64,000 nt of DNA from CTSOIL-112 sp964293815 (lineage in GTDB: Bacteria > Pseudomonadota > Gammaproteobacteria > Burkholderiales > Burkholderiaceae). Below are positions 1 through 8,826 of the stretch, one piece after another; the first letter of the stretch is position 1, and each line of letters starts with the position of its first letter. The DNA is taken from positions 1 through 64,000 of the forward strand of contig CAXYYC010000006.1 in NCBI GenBank assembly GCA_964293815.1, read 5' to 3'. The notes beneath the pieces were generated by a model, which had not been told where the DNA came from, made no database searches, and worked only from the letters and a program-made list of their open reading frames with translations. The translations under genes and the position numbers were made by a program.

Positions 1-48
1 GTATCAAGACAAAAAGGATTCGCCCCGCGGCGGAGAGCGGGATATTGA
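1..48. repeat. R2 repeat, partial copy cut by the window edge
   Basis: The first 48 bases match the right end of the R2 repeat seen near 34.5 kb and 47.6 kb. The shared block is CGCC-CGCGGCGGAGAGCG, preceded by an A-rich hairpin arm and followed by a GATATTGA-like tail. The left part lies outside the window. No coding potential is visible. Confidence 0.7.
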
Positions 49-64
49 GAAAATAGCGATATGC

Positions 65-88
65 ATTCCCACGCCGGAGCGTGGGAAC
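65..88. repeat. Palindromic intergenic repeat (TTCCCACGC/GCGTGGGAA)
   Basis: A 9-bp perfect stem, TTCCCACGC at 66-74 and GCGTGGGAA at 79-87, encloses a 4-base loop. The same dyad recurs at 19257-19282 with a longer stem. It lies directly beside a partial R1 repeat in both places. Confidence 0.75.
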
Positions 89-91
89 GAG

Positions 92-126
92 GAAAATTCA
101 AAGTCGGAAGTTTTTCAGCAATCTGA
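92..126. repeat. R1 repeat, partial right end
   Basis: These bases match the right terminus of the R1 family (AAATTCAAAG..., then TTCAGCAATCTGA), also found at 2.6, 19.4 and 40.4 kb. Only the right end is present. It abuts a stem-loop at 125-148, as the other copies do. Confidence 0.65.
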
Positions 127-160
127 GCCAATCCCAGCGGATTGGCTCATTTATTTTTTT
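125..160 (+). terminator. Rho-independent terminator of a gene left of the window
   Basis: An 8-bp stem, GAGCCAAT (125-132) with ATTGGCTC (141-148), is followed by a T-rich run to 160. It would end rightward transcription entering from outside the window and separates it from recA. Confidence 0.75.
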
Positions 161-281
161 GACACAAGCCACGCAAAACGCCCAATTCAAACCTGCGCAA
201 CAGTACAAAAAAACCCGTAAATTGTGTTAGAGTAGCGGCTGTTACTTTATGCAAAAACACCCTATTTTTTAAGGATTTACC

Positions 282-1379
282 ATGGCCAAAGCAGACAGCA
301 AAGCCCCCGTTACCCAAGCGTCAAACACCGAAGAAAAAGCCAAAGCCCTTGCCGCTGCGCTCGCACAAATCGAAAAACAATTTGGCAAAGGCTCGATCAT
401 GCGTCTGGGTGACAACGACACACCACCGGACGTGCAAGTGGTCTCCACCGGCTCGCTCGGTTTGGACGTTGCGCTTGGCGTTGGCGGTCTGCCTCGTGGT
501 CGCGTGATCGAAATTTACGGTCCCGAATCATCGGGTAAAACCTCTTTGACCTTGCACGTCGTCGCAGAAATGCAAAAAATTGGCGGCACCTGCGCCTTCG
601 TTGATGCCGAGCACGCATTGGACACCCAATACGCACAAAAACTCGGCGTCAACCTGAACGAATTACTGATTTCTCAGCCCGACACCGGCGAGCAAGCACT
701 GGAAATGGTTGATGCATTGGTACGCTCCGGCGCCGTTGACCTGATCGTCGTCGACTCGGTTGCTGCACTCGTACCACGCGCCGAAATCGAAGGCGATATG
801 GGCGACTCCTTGCCCGGTTTGCAAGCGCGCCTAATGAGCCAAGCCCTGCGCAAACTCACCGCCTCAATCGGCCGCAGCAACTGCACGGTCATTTTCATCA
901 ACCAAATCCGTATGAAAATCGGTGTGATGTTCGGTTCGCCCGAAACCACCACCGGCGGTAACGCGCTCAAATTCTACGCCTCCGTGCGTTTGGACATTCG
1001 CCGCATTGGCGGCCTGAAAAAAGGTGACGAAGTCGTCGGCAATGAAACTCGCGTGAAAATTGTTAAAAACAAAGTCGCGCCGCCGTTTAAAGAAGCCATT
1101 TTCGACATCCTCTACGGCGAAGGCATCTCGCGCGAAGGCGAAATCATCGATATGGGCGTCGCGCAAGGCATCGTAGAAAAAGCCGGTGCATGGTACAGCT
1201 ACAATGGCAATAAAATCGGCCAAGGCAAAGACAACACCCGCGACTACCTGCGTCAAAATCCCGCACTCGCCGTTGAAATCGAAAACCTCGTGCGCGACAA
1301 ACTCGGTATCAAAACGCGCGCCATTGCCAAAGCATCTGCTGCATCTGCGCCCGCAGAAACCGATGCAAAAGATGAATAA
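282..1379 (+). CDS. recA: RecA recombinase
   Basis: RecA is the DNA strand-exchange ATPase of homologous recombination and the co-protease that triggers LexA cleavage. The 365-residue protein has the full family length. It carries the Walker A motif GPESSGKT near residue 80, the DVALGVGGLPRGR region, the VVDSVAALVPRAEIEGDMGD block and the L2 loop around MFGSPETTTGGNALKFYASVRLDIRR. The C-terminus is Ala/Asp/Glu-rich as usual. The ATG follows AAGGA at 271-275 with a 6-base gap. I looked for a LexA box (CTGT-N8-ACAG) upstream and found no clean one. The next gene is rlmJ, not recX, which often follows recA in related bacteria. Confidence 0.98.
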   Translation: MAKADSKAPVTQASNTEEKAKALAAALAQIEKQFGKGSIMRLGDNDTPPDVQVVSTGSLGLDVALGVGGLPRGRVIEIYGPESSGKTSLTLHVVAEMQKIGGTCAFVDAEHALDTQYAQKLGVNLNELLISQPDTGEQALEMVDALVRSGAVDLIVVDSVAALVPRAEIEGDMGDSLPGLQARLMSQALRKLTASIGRSNCTVIFINQIRMKIGVMFGSPETTTGGNALKFYASVRLDIRRIGGLKKGDEVVGNETRVKIVKNKVAPPFKEAIFDILYGEGISREGEIIDMGVAQGIVEKAGAWYSYNGNKIGQGKDNTRDYLRQNPALAVEIENLVRDKLGIKTRAIAKASAASAPAETDAKDE

Positions 1380-1405
1380 TTCATCACCCCATATTTGCTA
1401 AAATG

Positions 1406-1436
1406 TAAGGGCAGGTTCAACCTGCCCTTATTCCTT
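1406..1436 (+). terminator. Probable recA terminator
   Basis: A 10-bp perfect stem (TAAGGGCAGG at 1406-1415, CCTGCCCTTA at 1421-1430) with a 5-base loop lies about 30 bases after the recA stop. The following TTCCTTA is only moderately T-rich. Confidence 0.65.
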
Positions 1437-1462
1437 ACCAACCGTTCAGAAACGATCACACA

Positions 1463-2362
1463 ATGTTCAGCTACCGCCACGCCTTTCATGCAGGCAACCA
1501 CGCCGATGTACTCAAACACATGGTGCTTTTGCACATTTGTCGCTACATGACGCAAAAAGACAAACCCGTGACCTACATCGACACACACGCCGGCGTGGGC
1601 ATGTATCAACTGTCCAATCCTATGGCACAAAAAAGTGGCGAACACGAGACCGGCATCAGCAAGCTCTGGCCGCATTGGCAAAATAAAACCACGCGCAACG
1701 AATTACCCGAGCTGCTGCACGACTACCTGAAATTCATCAACGAGCTGAACAACAGCGGCGAGCTGAAGCACTACCCCGGCTCACCCACTGTCGCCTCACA
1801 CAACTTGCGCGAAATCGACCGTTTACGCATTTTTGAACTGCACCCGACCGATATGCGTCTGCTGGACGACAATTTGCAATATATCCAAAAACCCGGTGTG
1901 CAGGACGACAAACGCATTTTGTTCAAAACCGTGGATGGCTTCGTCGGGCTGAAAGCCAATCTGCCGCCCGCATCGCGGCGCGGGCTGGTTTTAATCGACC
2001 CATCCTACGAGCTCAAAGACGATTACAGCAAAGTCGCCAAAGCCATGAAAGACGCGATGACACGCTTCCCGACCGGCACTTACGCCATTTGGTACCCGAT
2101 TTTGGCGCGCCCCGAATCGCGCAACTTGCCCGTTCAACTCGAACGCATCGCCACCGAAGCAGGCGCGAAATGGCTACATGCCAGCCTGATGATCGACCAA
2201 GTACAACCGACGCATCTCGCGGCGGGCTTGCAAGCCTCAGGCATGTTCGTATTCAATCCGCCGTGGACCTTGGCAAGCGAATTACAAACCAGTTTACCCA
2301 CCGTGGTTGAACACACCAAAACCGGTTCAGCAGGCAGTTACCAAATCACCAGTGGACAGTGA
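1463..2362 (+). CDS. rlmJ: 23S rRNA (adenine-2030-N6)-methyltransferase RlmJ
   Basis: RlmJ methylates the N6 of A2030 in 23S rRNA using S-adenosylmethionine. The 299-residue protein starts with the typical MFSYRHAFHAGNHADVLKH block. It has the SAM-binding segment YIDTHAGVGMY near residue 40 and the IDPSYE motif, which is this family's version of the N6-adenine methyltransferase (D/N)PP(Y/F) site. Length fits the family. It is the only gene between recA and a repeat-rich gap. No clear ribosome binding site precedes the ATG. The call rests on motif recognition and is firm. Confidence 0.95.
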   Translation: MFSYRHAFHAGNHADVLKHMVLLHICRYMTQKDKPVTYIDTHAGVGMYQLSNPMAQKSGEHETGISKLWPHWQNKTTRNELPELLHDYLKFINELNNSGELKHYPGSPTVASHNLREIDRLRIFELHPTDMRLLDDNLQYIQKPGVQDDKRILFKTVDGFVGLKANLPPASRRGLVLIDPSYELKDDYSKVAKAMKDAMTRFPTGTYAIWYPILARPESRNLPVQLERIATEAGAKWLHASLMIDQVQPTHLAAGLQASGMFVFNPPWTLASELQTSLPTVVEHTKTGSAGSYQITSGQ

Positions 2363-2380
2363 TGTGCCAATGAGCTTGTA

Positions 2381-2400
2381 GGGTTCAATGAATTGAATCC
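2381..2400 (+). terminator. Stem-loop after rlmJ, abutting an R1 repeat
   Basis: GGGTTCAA (2381-2388) pairs with TTGAATCC (2393-2400), with one G-U pair and a TGAA loop. There is no T tract, because the R1 repeat begins at once. A degenerate copy of the same stem-loop lies at the other end of the repeat (about 2645-2663). It may be an old terminator interrupted by the repeat. Confidence 0.4.
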
Positions 2401-2401
2401 T

Positions 2402-2645
2402 GAGGTTGTTGGCAATACAGTACATTTATAAAAACGAAGTTCCGTCATTGCGTTCCGCGAAACTTCGTTTTATAGAAGCTGCTGTAAAGCCGTTTTTTGG
2501 CTTCGATTCGAGCTTGTGGCCATCCAGTTTCTCACCCTAACTCATTGTTTTTTTGAAATCTCTGGATACCCGCGTGCGCGGGTATGACGTCCTTTTTCTT
2601 AGATTTTGTGCTGAAATTCAAAGCCTGAGGTTTGTCAGCAGTCTG
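2402..2645. mobile_element. R1 repeat, MITE-like copy A
   Basis: This is a non-coding element of about 244 bp between rlmJ and the PepSY lipoprotein gene. The segment 2522-2645 is closely similar to 40311-40436: a TCTGGATACCCGC hairpin, GGGTATGACGT, then TTTTTCTTAGATTTTGTG and a TTTGTCAGCA-TCTG end. The left end (GAGGTTGTTGGCAA) is a degraded inverted copy of the right end. Internally 2434-2472 forms an ACGAAGTT/AACTTCGT hairpin. The rest of the gap (2646-2836) shows nothing I can name. Confidence 0.6.
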
Positions 2646-2836
2646 GATTCTGTTAATTGAACCTACTGTCTAAATAACTCATCAAATGCCCCTGCATGAA
2701 TCTTTTGCCTCAGCAAAATAAATGTTGTTTCTTCAGTTTGCCTTAATTTTATCGTGTTTTAATCACGCCGTTCCGTCATCTTTATTCAATGCGAACAGCG
2801 AATTTTTCTCGATATACCCAAATTAAAGGACACAAC

Positions 2837-3244
2837 ATGAACACTTCACTGAAACTGGCTTTATTGACTTCTATCGTTGGTTTGACTTTGGCCGCTTGCG
2901 GCGGTAGCGATAAAGCTGAAACCAAACCTGCTCCAGCAGCTCCGACACCTGCCGCCACGACTGCTGCGCCAGCGACCTCAACCACAGCGGTTGCCACGCC
3001 AGCCGCAACACCTGCGCCAACCGTTGCTTTGGCTAAAGACAAAAACGGCTGTCCAGCCTATCCGAAAGATCAATGGATGAGCGAAGCCGACGCGAAGGCA
3101 AAAATCGCCGAAATGGGTTACAAAGTCAAAACATTTGAAGTGACCGGCAATTGCTACGAAATCTACGGCCATGACAAAGACGGCAACAAAGCGGAAGTGT
3201 ACTTTGATGCCAAAACACTCGCCATCATGAAAAAAGGTGACTGA
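2837..3244 (+). CDS. PepSY-domain lipoprotein
   Basis: This is a 135-residue predicted lipoprotein. The signal peptide MNTSLKLALLTSIVGLTLAACGG carries a lipobox (LAAC), so a lipid-anchored periplasmic location is likely. An Ala/Pro/Thr-rich linker follows. The C-terminal 70 residues look like a PepSY-type domain: SEADAKAKIAEMGYKV...EVTGNCYEIYGHDKDGNKAEVYFDAKT. I chose the internal ATG at 2837 because AAAGGA precedes it by 6 bases and it gives a proper signal peptide. A cytochrome b561 gene follows. PepSY proteins and such cytochromes often neighbour each other, so a shared membrane redox role is possible, but that is inference. Confidence 0.85.
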   Translation: MNTSLKLALLTSIVGLTLAACGGSDKAETKPAPAAPTPAATTAAPATSTTAVATPAATPAPTVALAKDKNGCPAYPKDQWMSEADAKAKIAEMGYKVKTFEVTGNCYEIYGHDKDGNKAEVYFDAKTLAIMKKGD

Positions 3245-3393
3245 TCTGAGCCATCCCACTCAGTGATGACACTGCGCCATCACTGAGTGTCATAAGCGGC
3301 CTGTCATAAACGGACCGTCATAAGCTGAGTATCACAAGCTATAGCGGCTGATGAGCAATAAAGATTCATCAGCCGATTTTTTAGGAGCAGCAC

Positions 3394-3933
3394 ATGAATC
3401 AAATCAAAGTTTGGGATCCGCTGGTGCGGATATTGCATTGGGGTTTGGCAATTTTGGTCTTTTCAAATTTTCTTAACGAGGATGGTCACACCGCTCATCG
3501 TTGGATCGGCTATACCGCCGCCGCATTGGTCACGATTCGCATCATCTGGGGATTTGTAGGAACGCAACACGCCAAGTTCCGAGACTGGTTTCCCACGCCG
3601 CGCCGCGTGGTAGAATACGTTCGTCTCAAACGTGTTGGCCAAGCGCCGCGCTACATCGGACACAATCCTTTGGGCGCGCTGATGATGCTGGCGTTGATCG
3701 CACTGGTCATCAATCAGGGCATCACTGGCTACATGATGGGGACGGATACTTTTTTCGGTGAAAAATGGTTGGAAGAGTGGCACGAAATCTCGGCCAATTT
3801 GATGATGGCTTTCATCGGCTTGCATGTTTTGGGTGCAATTTTTGAAAGTATCAAACAAAAAGAAAATTTACCGTTGTCCATGATTCACGGCTACAAACGT
3901 GCCGCAGAACCCAACGATAACGCACAACAATAA
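3394..3933 (+). CDS. Cytochrome b561 family membrane protein
   Basis: This is a 179-residue protein with four predicted membrane helices, resembling bacterial cytochrome b561 and Ni/Fe-hydrogenase b-type subunits that shuttle electrons in the inner membrane. Candidate haem-ligand histidines are His15 in VRILHWGLAIL, those in DGHTAHRWIGY, and those in the last helix pair (EEWHEISANLMMAFIGLHVLG). The family normally takes electrons from quinol or a partner protein. GGAGCAGCAC precedes the ATG. It lies between the PepSY lipoprotein and a ZIP-like transporter, all rightward, and could form a transcription unit with them. Confidence 0.9.
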   Translation: MNQIKVWDPLVRILHWGLAILVFSNFLNEDGHTAHRWIGYTAAALVTIRIIWGFVGTQHAKFRDWFPTPRRVVEYVRLKRVGQAPRYIGHNPLGALMMLALIALVINQGITGYMMGTDTFFGEKWLEEWHEISANLMMAFIGLHVLGAIFESIKQKENLPLSMIHGYKRAAEPNDNAQQ

Positions 3934-3951
3934 CCCAATAAAAATAATCTT

Positions 3952-4668
3952 ATGACAGCACTCTCTCCGATACAAATCATGCTCATCCCGTCCGCGTTCA
4001 TTGCCATGTCGGGCGTTTTGGCCTTGCTGTGGCAGCCCTCGCATCGAGCGCTCAGTCTGATTCAGCACTTCGCAGTCGGCGTCATTTTGGCCGTTTTGAC
4101 CACCGATGTGTTTCCCGAAATTGCGCGTGAACACGCGCCTGCTGAGGTGCTCATTGGTTCGTTCGCACTGGGCGGTTTTATGATGTACTTGATGAAAAAA
4201 CTCACCGATCATCTCGAACATCAGGCGAAACAGGCTGGCAACGCCACCAACATTGGACTGATTGCAACCACCTTTATTGATGCGACGATTGACGGATTGA
4301 TTATTGGTGCAGGTTTGGCTTCCAGTACCGCCACCGGTTTGATTTTGGCCGTTGGTTTATCAGTGGAAATGCTGTTTTTGGGCTTATCACTGATGTCGGA
4401 CACCATGAAAGGCAAACGCATGGTGTTACTCACCTGCGTATTGGGCTTGGTAATGTTCGCCTCCATGTGGTTCGGCTACGACTTTCTCAAAGATGCGACA
4501 CCAGCGGTCATCGCCTCGATTTTATCGTTTGGTGCTGCGGCATTGGTGTATTTGGTGACCGACGAGTTGCTCATCGAAGCACATACGGTTGAAGAAACAC
4601 CGGTGTCGGCGCTGTGGTTGTTTGCAGGGTTCTTGCTGTTCTGGGGCTTTCAGTTATATACGGCTTAA
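3952..4668 (+). CDS. ZIP-like metal transporter
   Basis: This is a 238-residue protein that is hydrophobic throughout, with about seven to eight membrane segments. Motifs HFAVGVILAVLTTDVFPE, FIDATIDGLIIGAG and TDELLIEAH place acidic and His residues inside helices as in ZIP-family divalent-metal transporters. The HLEHQ stretch after helix 3 could be the His-containing cytoplasmic loop. Which metal it moves cannot be told. It begins 18 bases after the cytochrome gene, so co-transcription is likely. It ends just before a strong bidirectional terminator. Confidence 0.75.
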   Translation: MTALSPIQIMLIPSAFIAMSGVLALLWQPSHRALSLIQHFAVGVILAVLTTDVFPEIAREHAPAEVLIGSFALGGFMMYLMKKLTDHLEHQAKQAGNATNIGLIATTFIDATIDGLIIGAGLASSTATGLILAVGLSVEMLFLGLSLMSDTMKGKRMVLLTCVLGLVMFASMWFGYDFLKDATPAVIASILSFGAAALVYLVTDELLIEAHTVEETPVSALWLFAGFLLFWGFQLYTA

Positions 4669-4682
4669 ATCCAAAATCGATT

Positions 4683-4721
4683 AAAAAGGCTTGATTTTCA
4701 AGTCTAAAATCAAGCCTTTTT
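4683..4721. terminator. Bidirectional Rho-independent terminator
   Basis: A perfect 16-bp stem runs from 4683-4698 to 4706-4721 with a 7-base loop. The outer bases are A5 on the left and T5 on the right, so it works on both strands. It separates the rightward transporter gene from the leftward DUF2461 gene. Confidence 0.92.
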
Positions 4722-4723
4722 GA

Positions 4724-5407
4724 TCATGTTTCGGATACCTTCGCATCATTTAAAAATTGTTGAAACGGCTGATACGCCAAAAATGTTGCCGTCACAATTT
4801 CATCGAGTTTTTTACCGCCCACCTGCGCATCACTCAGATCACGCTTGACCCACAGCGATTTGTATTTGATCCACTCAATATGCGGACTTTCCGCCAAAAC
4901 ACCGGTAAAACCTTGCGGCGGTCGCACCAAACGGTCGCCTTGCACCTGTCCAAAAAACTGTTGAAAACTCGGCTCCGTCACTATTTCAACAAAATCTCCA
5001 CCATTGTGCAGCAATCGCAGGCGAATTTGTTTCAGCCATTCGGGGCTTGGTGCGTGCGCACCGCCCGCGATCATGCTCGCACCCGGCTCGATGTGCAGAT
5101 AAAAACCCGCGCGGTTAAAATCCGAACGTTTACCACTGCTCACCACATGTATGCCAAAATGCGTTTTATACGGTGCGCCATCGCGGGCGTAACGCGCATC
5201 TTTATAAATCCGAAACAAACAATTTTTCGCATCAACCCCCGCCAAAAACGGATCATACGGCATTAACGCGCCGATCAATTCATCGGTAAAATCGAGCAAC
5301 TCGCTGTGCAGATTTTGATAGCGCGGTTTGTGTTCGTTAAACCACTCGCGGTTATTGTTCGCCGCCAACTCGCGTAAAAATGGCAAGGCATCACTGGGCA
5401 ATCGCAT
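4724..5407 (-). CDS. DUF2461 family protein
   Basis: This is a 227-residue conserved protein of the DUF2461 (TIGR02453) family, whose function is not established. The family signature is visible: FLRELAANNNREWFNEHKPRY at the start, FRIYKDARYARDGAPYKTHFG in the middle and GFYLHIEPG after it. Length is normal for the family. The gene is read leftward and is monocistronic by appearance, closed by the terminator at 4683. It is divergent from the ABC-F gene. Confidence 0.88.
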   Translation of the reverse strand: MRLPSDALPFLRELAANNNREWFNEHKPRYQNLHSELLDFTDELIGALMPYDPFLAGVDAKNCLFRIYKDARYARDGAPYKTHFGIHVVSSGKRSDFNRAGFYLHIEPGASMIAGGAHAPSPEWLKQIRLRLLHNGGDFVEIVTEPSFQQFFGQVQGDRLVRPPQGFTGVLAESPHIEWIKYKSLWVKRDLSDAQVGGKKLDEIVTATFLAYQPFQQFLNDAKVSET

Positions 5408-5447
5408 ACGCGCTCCTTTTTGACTGATTGGTTCGGGATGAGTTTGT

Positions 5448-5453
5448 TATAAT
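5448..5453 (+). promoter_or_regulatory. -10 box (TATAAT) of the ABC-F gene
   Basis: A perfect TATAAT lies 70 bases upstream of the ATG at 5524. The best -35 candidates (TTGACT at 5420, TTGGTT at 5428) are spaced poorly at 22 and 14 bases. Its position argues against the longer reading frame that opens at 5428. Confidence 0.5.
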
Positions 5454-5523
5454 ACGCGCAATTTCCCTACAAACCAAACGCCTTGCTCTGCGCTTTCGCG
5501 GCAAGGCGTTATTGTGCAAGCAT

Positions 5524-7473
5524 ATGATTAATATTTCCAATCTGCGCCTACAACGCGGTCAAAAAGTCCTGCTCGAAAACGCCAACGCACGCATCGACGT
5601 CGGTCAGCGCGTCGGCATCATCGGGCGCAACGGCACGGGCAAATCCAGCCTGTTTGCGCTGCTGCGCGGTGAACTGCACGCAGACATGGGCGACGTACAT
5701 ATTCCCGCGCAGTGGGTGATCGCGCACGTCGCGCAGGAGATGCCCGAGACCGATATGTCCGCTTTGGATTATGTACTTGCGGGCGATGCCGAGTTACTTG
5801 AACTCAATCACGCACTGGCAAAGGCCGAAGCAGACAACGACGGCACACACATCGCCCACTGCCACGCCGAACTCGCGCGTATTGACGCATACAGCGCACC
5901 TTCGCGCGCAGCACAACTGCTCAATGGTTTGGGCTTTGCACAAAACCTGCAAAGCAACGCCGTCAACTCATTCTCAGGCGGCTGGCGCATGCGCCTGAAC
6001 CTTGCGCGCGCCCTGATGTGCCGTTCGGATTTATTATTACTCGATGAGCCGACCAACCACTTGGACTTAGACACCGTACTGTGGCTGGAGCAATACCTCA
6101 AAAGCCACCCCGCGACTCAGCTCATCATCTCGCACGACCGCGATTTCCTCGATGCACTGTGCACACACACCATCGAAGTGGCGCAACAAACGCTCACCAG
6201 CTACAAAGGCAACTACAGCCAATTTGAACGCACGCGCGCCGAACGCCTACTGCAACAGCAAGCCCAATACGCCCAACAGCAGCGCCACATCGCGCACCTG
6301 CAAAGTTACATCGACCGTTTCCGCGCCAAAGCCACCAAAGCCCGCCAAGCGCAAAGCCGCATCAAAGCACTGGACCGGCTCGAACTCATCGCGCCGGCGC
6401 ATCTGGATTCGCCGTTCACCTTCGAGTTCGCCGAACTGAATGATTTGCCCAATCCGCTCATGCAAACCGATGACATCAGCCTCGGCTACGGCGACAAAAC
6501 CCTATTGCACAAAGTCGCCTTCAGCATCCAAAGCCACGACCGAATCGGACTACTCGGCATGAACGGCGCAGGCAAATCCACACTCATCAAAGCCCTCGCA
6601 CAAGAACTCGCGCCGCTCACCGGCGAAATCACCACCGCTCAAAATCTACGCATCGGCTACTTCTCACAGCAACACCTCGACACCCTGCGCGAAGACGAAT
6701 CACCGCTGTGGCATATGCAAAAACTCGCGCCGAACGAAAACCTACAAATCCTGCGCAACTACCTCGGTGGTTTTCACTTTCAAGGTGATCGCGTCGCCGA
6801 ATCCATCGAAAATTTCTCCGGCGGCGAAAAAGCCCGTCTCGCACTCGCCCTGCTCATTTGGCAAAAGCCACACCTATTGCTGCTTGACGAGCCGACCAAC
6901 CACCTCGACCTCGACATGCGCCACGCCCTCACCGTCGCATTACAGCAATTCAATGGCGCGCTGATTGTCGTCTCACACGACCGCAGTTTGCTTGCCAACT
7001 GCGTTGACGACTTCTGGCTCGTTGCCAATAGCACCGTCAAACCCTTTGAGGGCGATCTCGACGACTACCGCGCATGGTGCGCACAAAGCTGGCAACTGTT
7101 CAAACGCAGTACCCACGAGTCCACCAAAAATGCTGAAAACAGCGACGATGCAGGCAACGGCGACAGCATGCAAAACAAAAAAGAAGCGCGCCAACAAGCC
7201 GCCCAACGCCGTGCCGCGCTCAACTCAGCGCAAAAACCACTCAAACAAAAGCTGACCAAATTAGAAAAAGAGCTTGAAGCCGCCCAAAGCGAAAACGCCG
7301 AACTACAAACGTGGCTTGCTTCTGAGGCCGCCTACGCACCCGAACACAAAGACCAACTCGCCACCGCCGTGCGCCGCAACAGCGAACTCACGGCACAAAT
7401 TGCACAATTAGAAGAGCAGTGGTTAGAACTGCATGAAGCGTTGGAAACGATAGAGCGAGAATTAGAAAACTAA
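5524..7473 (+). CDS. ABC-F family ATPase (YheS-like)
   Basis: This is a 649-residue soluble protein with two ABC cassettes and no membrane segment, the mark of ABC-F proteins that act at the ribosome in translation control or rescue. Cassette 1 has Walker A GRNGTGKSS at residues 34-42, signature FSGGWRMRLNLARAL and Walker B LLLLDEPTNHLDLD. An Arg/Gln/Lys-rich linker follows (FRAKATKARQAQSR). Cassette 2 has GMNGAGKST, FSGGEKARLALALL and LLLLDEPTNHLDLD. The last 110 residues form a charged coiled coil. YheS is the closest family by architecture. The upstream start at 5428 is rejected because the -10 box lies inside it. Confidence 0.9.
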   Translation: MINISNLRLQRGQKVLLENANARIDVGQRVGIIGRNGTGKSSLFALLRGELHADMGDVHIPAQWVIAHVAQEMPETDMSALDYVLAGDAELLELNHALAKAEADNDGTHIAHCHAELARIDAYSAPSRAAQLLNGLGFAQNLQSNAVNSFSGGWRMRLNLARALMCRSDLLLLDEPTNHLDLDTVLWLEQYLKSHPATQLIISHDRDFLDALCTHTIEVAQQTLTSYKGNYSQFERTRAERLLQQQAQYAQQQRHIAHLQSYIDRFRAKATKARQAQSRIKALDRLELIAPAHLDSPFTFEFAELNDLPNPLMQTDDISLGYGDKTLLHKVAFSIQSHDRIGLLGMNGAGKSTLIKALAQELAPLTGEITTAQNLRIGYFSQQHLDTLREDESPLWHMQKLAPNENLQILRNYLGGFHFQGDRVAESIENFSGGEKARLALALLIWQKPHLLLLDEPTNHLDLDMRHALTVALQQFNGALIVVSHDRSLLANCVDDFWLVANSTVKPFEGDLDDYRAWCAQSWQLFKRSTHESTKNAENSDDAGNGDSMQNKKEARQQAAQRRAALNSAQKPLKQKLTKLEKELEAAQSENAELQTWLASEAAYAPEHKDQLATAVRRNSELTAQIAQLEEQWLELHEALETIERELEN

Positions 7474-7523
7474 CCCACGCTATTGCACTTGATACAGACA
7501 CCTAATTGCGCCGTCATCCAACA

Positions 7524-8746
7524 TTAATGGTGCGCTGGCAATAAGCGCATCACGCCATAACCCACCAAAATCCCCACAAACAAAGCGCTCGGAGCACTGG
7601 CGCCCGTCAGTAGCAATACGATGAGCAATACGGCGATCGGCTTACCCATACCAGATGCCGCAGCGGCAGTCATGCCCGCGATCAGCGCTACTGTCACGGT
7701 ATACTTGGCAGCCAAACCGCCGCGACCAACCCCAAAACAGCGCCCGCAAACAGTAGCGGAAAAATCTCGCCACCGCGCCAGCCACTACTTAAACACAAGC
7801 CCAATGCCAGAGCCTTGAGTAAACCCAGACCGAGCAACGCCGGCCAACCAACATCAATACCATATTCCAATAGATGCACCAGCTCATGATGACCGGAAAA
7901 CCGCACCGCAGGTACAACTGTAGCCAGCAAAGCAAACGCCGCACTACCGAGCAAGGTCTGCACCTTCAACCCACCCAATTGATTCAGCGCATGAGTGATA
8001 GATGGACGGCTCAGGCGCAACACAACACCTGCGCCAGCACCCAATAAAGCAGGAATCAGCGCCCACAGCAAATCACTACCGTCTCGTGGAGCAATATAGG
8101 CAGGCAAAGATAATCTCAGTCCCTCATTCGGAATTAACCATCGAGCAATCAATAGAAAACCACCAAAACCAGAAACAGCCCCTAAAAATTTAAGCGCCAA
8201 TGGTGTCGATTCATCATCACGATGCTGACTGCTTTGACCAAGCACACTGTCAGATTCTGTATAAACAGCCGCTCCCGGAGGCGCGCCATATAGACCAGAT
8301 AACGCAGCAACCGCTCCGGTATCACCGATCAGGCGAGCCTCCACCTTACTGCGGGCAATCAGTATGGCAACGACTGCGGAAGCTTCGGACACCACCGCCA
8401 CCAAACCGGCCTCCGGCCCCACCGCACCGCCAAACCCAACAGCAATAATGGCCGACAGCGCCAGAAAAAAGGTTCTGCGTTTTTTTAAATGCAGCAAATC
8501 ATGCGTCTGCGTCAACTGAGTATTTAAATCCACATTCTCCGTTTCATCACGAATCAGTGCAATCAATACGCCGCCCAGCATAATAGCCAAAGGCACATAC
8601 CAGCGCGCATCAGACAATGACCACACCCAGTGATTGATCGTATTCATACACCACAAGGTCACAGCCGCCAACGCACCCGCCAAGGCGCCATAAATTGTAG
8701 CGATGGCAGCAGAACGTATCGGCCTCATGATAAGCATGATGTGCAC
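7524..8746 (-). pseudogene. ClC-type chloride channel/antiporter, frameshifted
   Basis: ClC proteins move chloride through the inner membrane as channels or as H+/Cl- antiporters. The first 350 residues hold the family motifs GGAVGPEAG and SGWRGGEIFP. The frame then stops at WLPSIP (7694). The other frame continues with VTVALIAGMTAAAASGMGKP...GILVGYGVMRLLP down to 7524, which is the expected C-terminal part with its last helices. One extra base near 7697-7699 would join the two as one protein of about 400 residues. So this is either a one-base deletion or a sequencing error. It is the third leftward gene after an HdeD-like gene and a K+ channel gene, 80 bases after the latter. Confidence 0.8.
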
Positions 8747-8826
8747 CCATAACAGATGCGTAATTGAAACAAATACCCCATCACACCATCATATTCAGTG
8801 AGTAAACGGTCACTTGTCATAAATGA

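Noticed and set aside
161..281. LexA box for recA
   Set aside because: CTG-N5-CAG-like bases occur near 196-206, but no CTGT-N8-ACAG match is present.
7524..7715. Separate 63-residue membrane protein gene
   Set aside because: Its only start would be TTG and its sequence is the missing C-terminus of the ClC protein.
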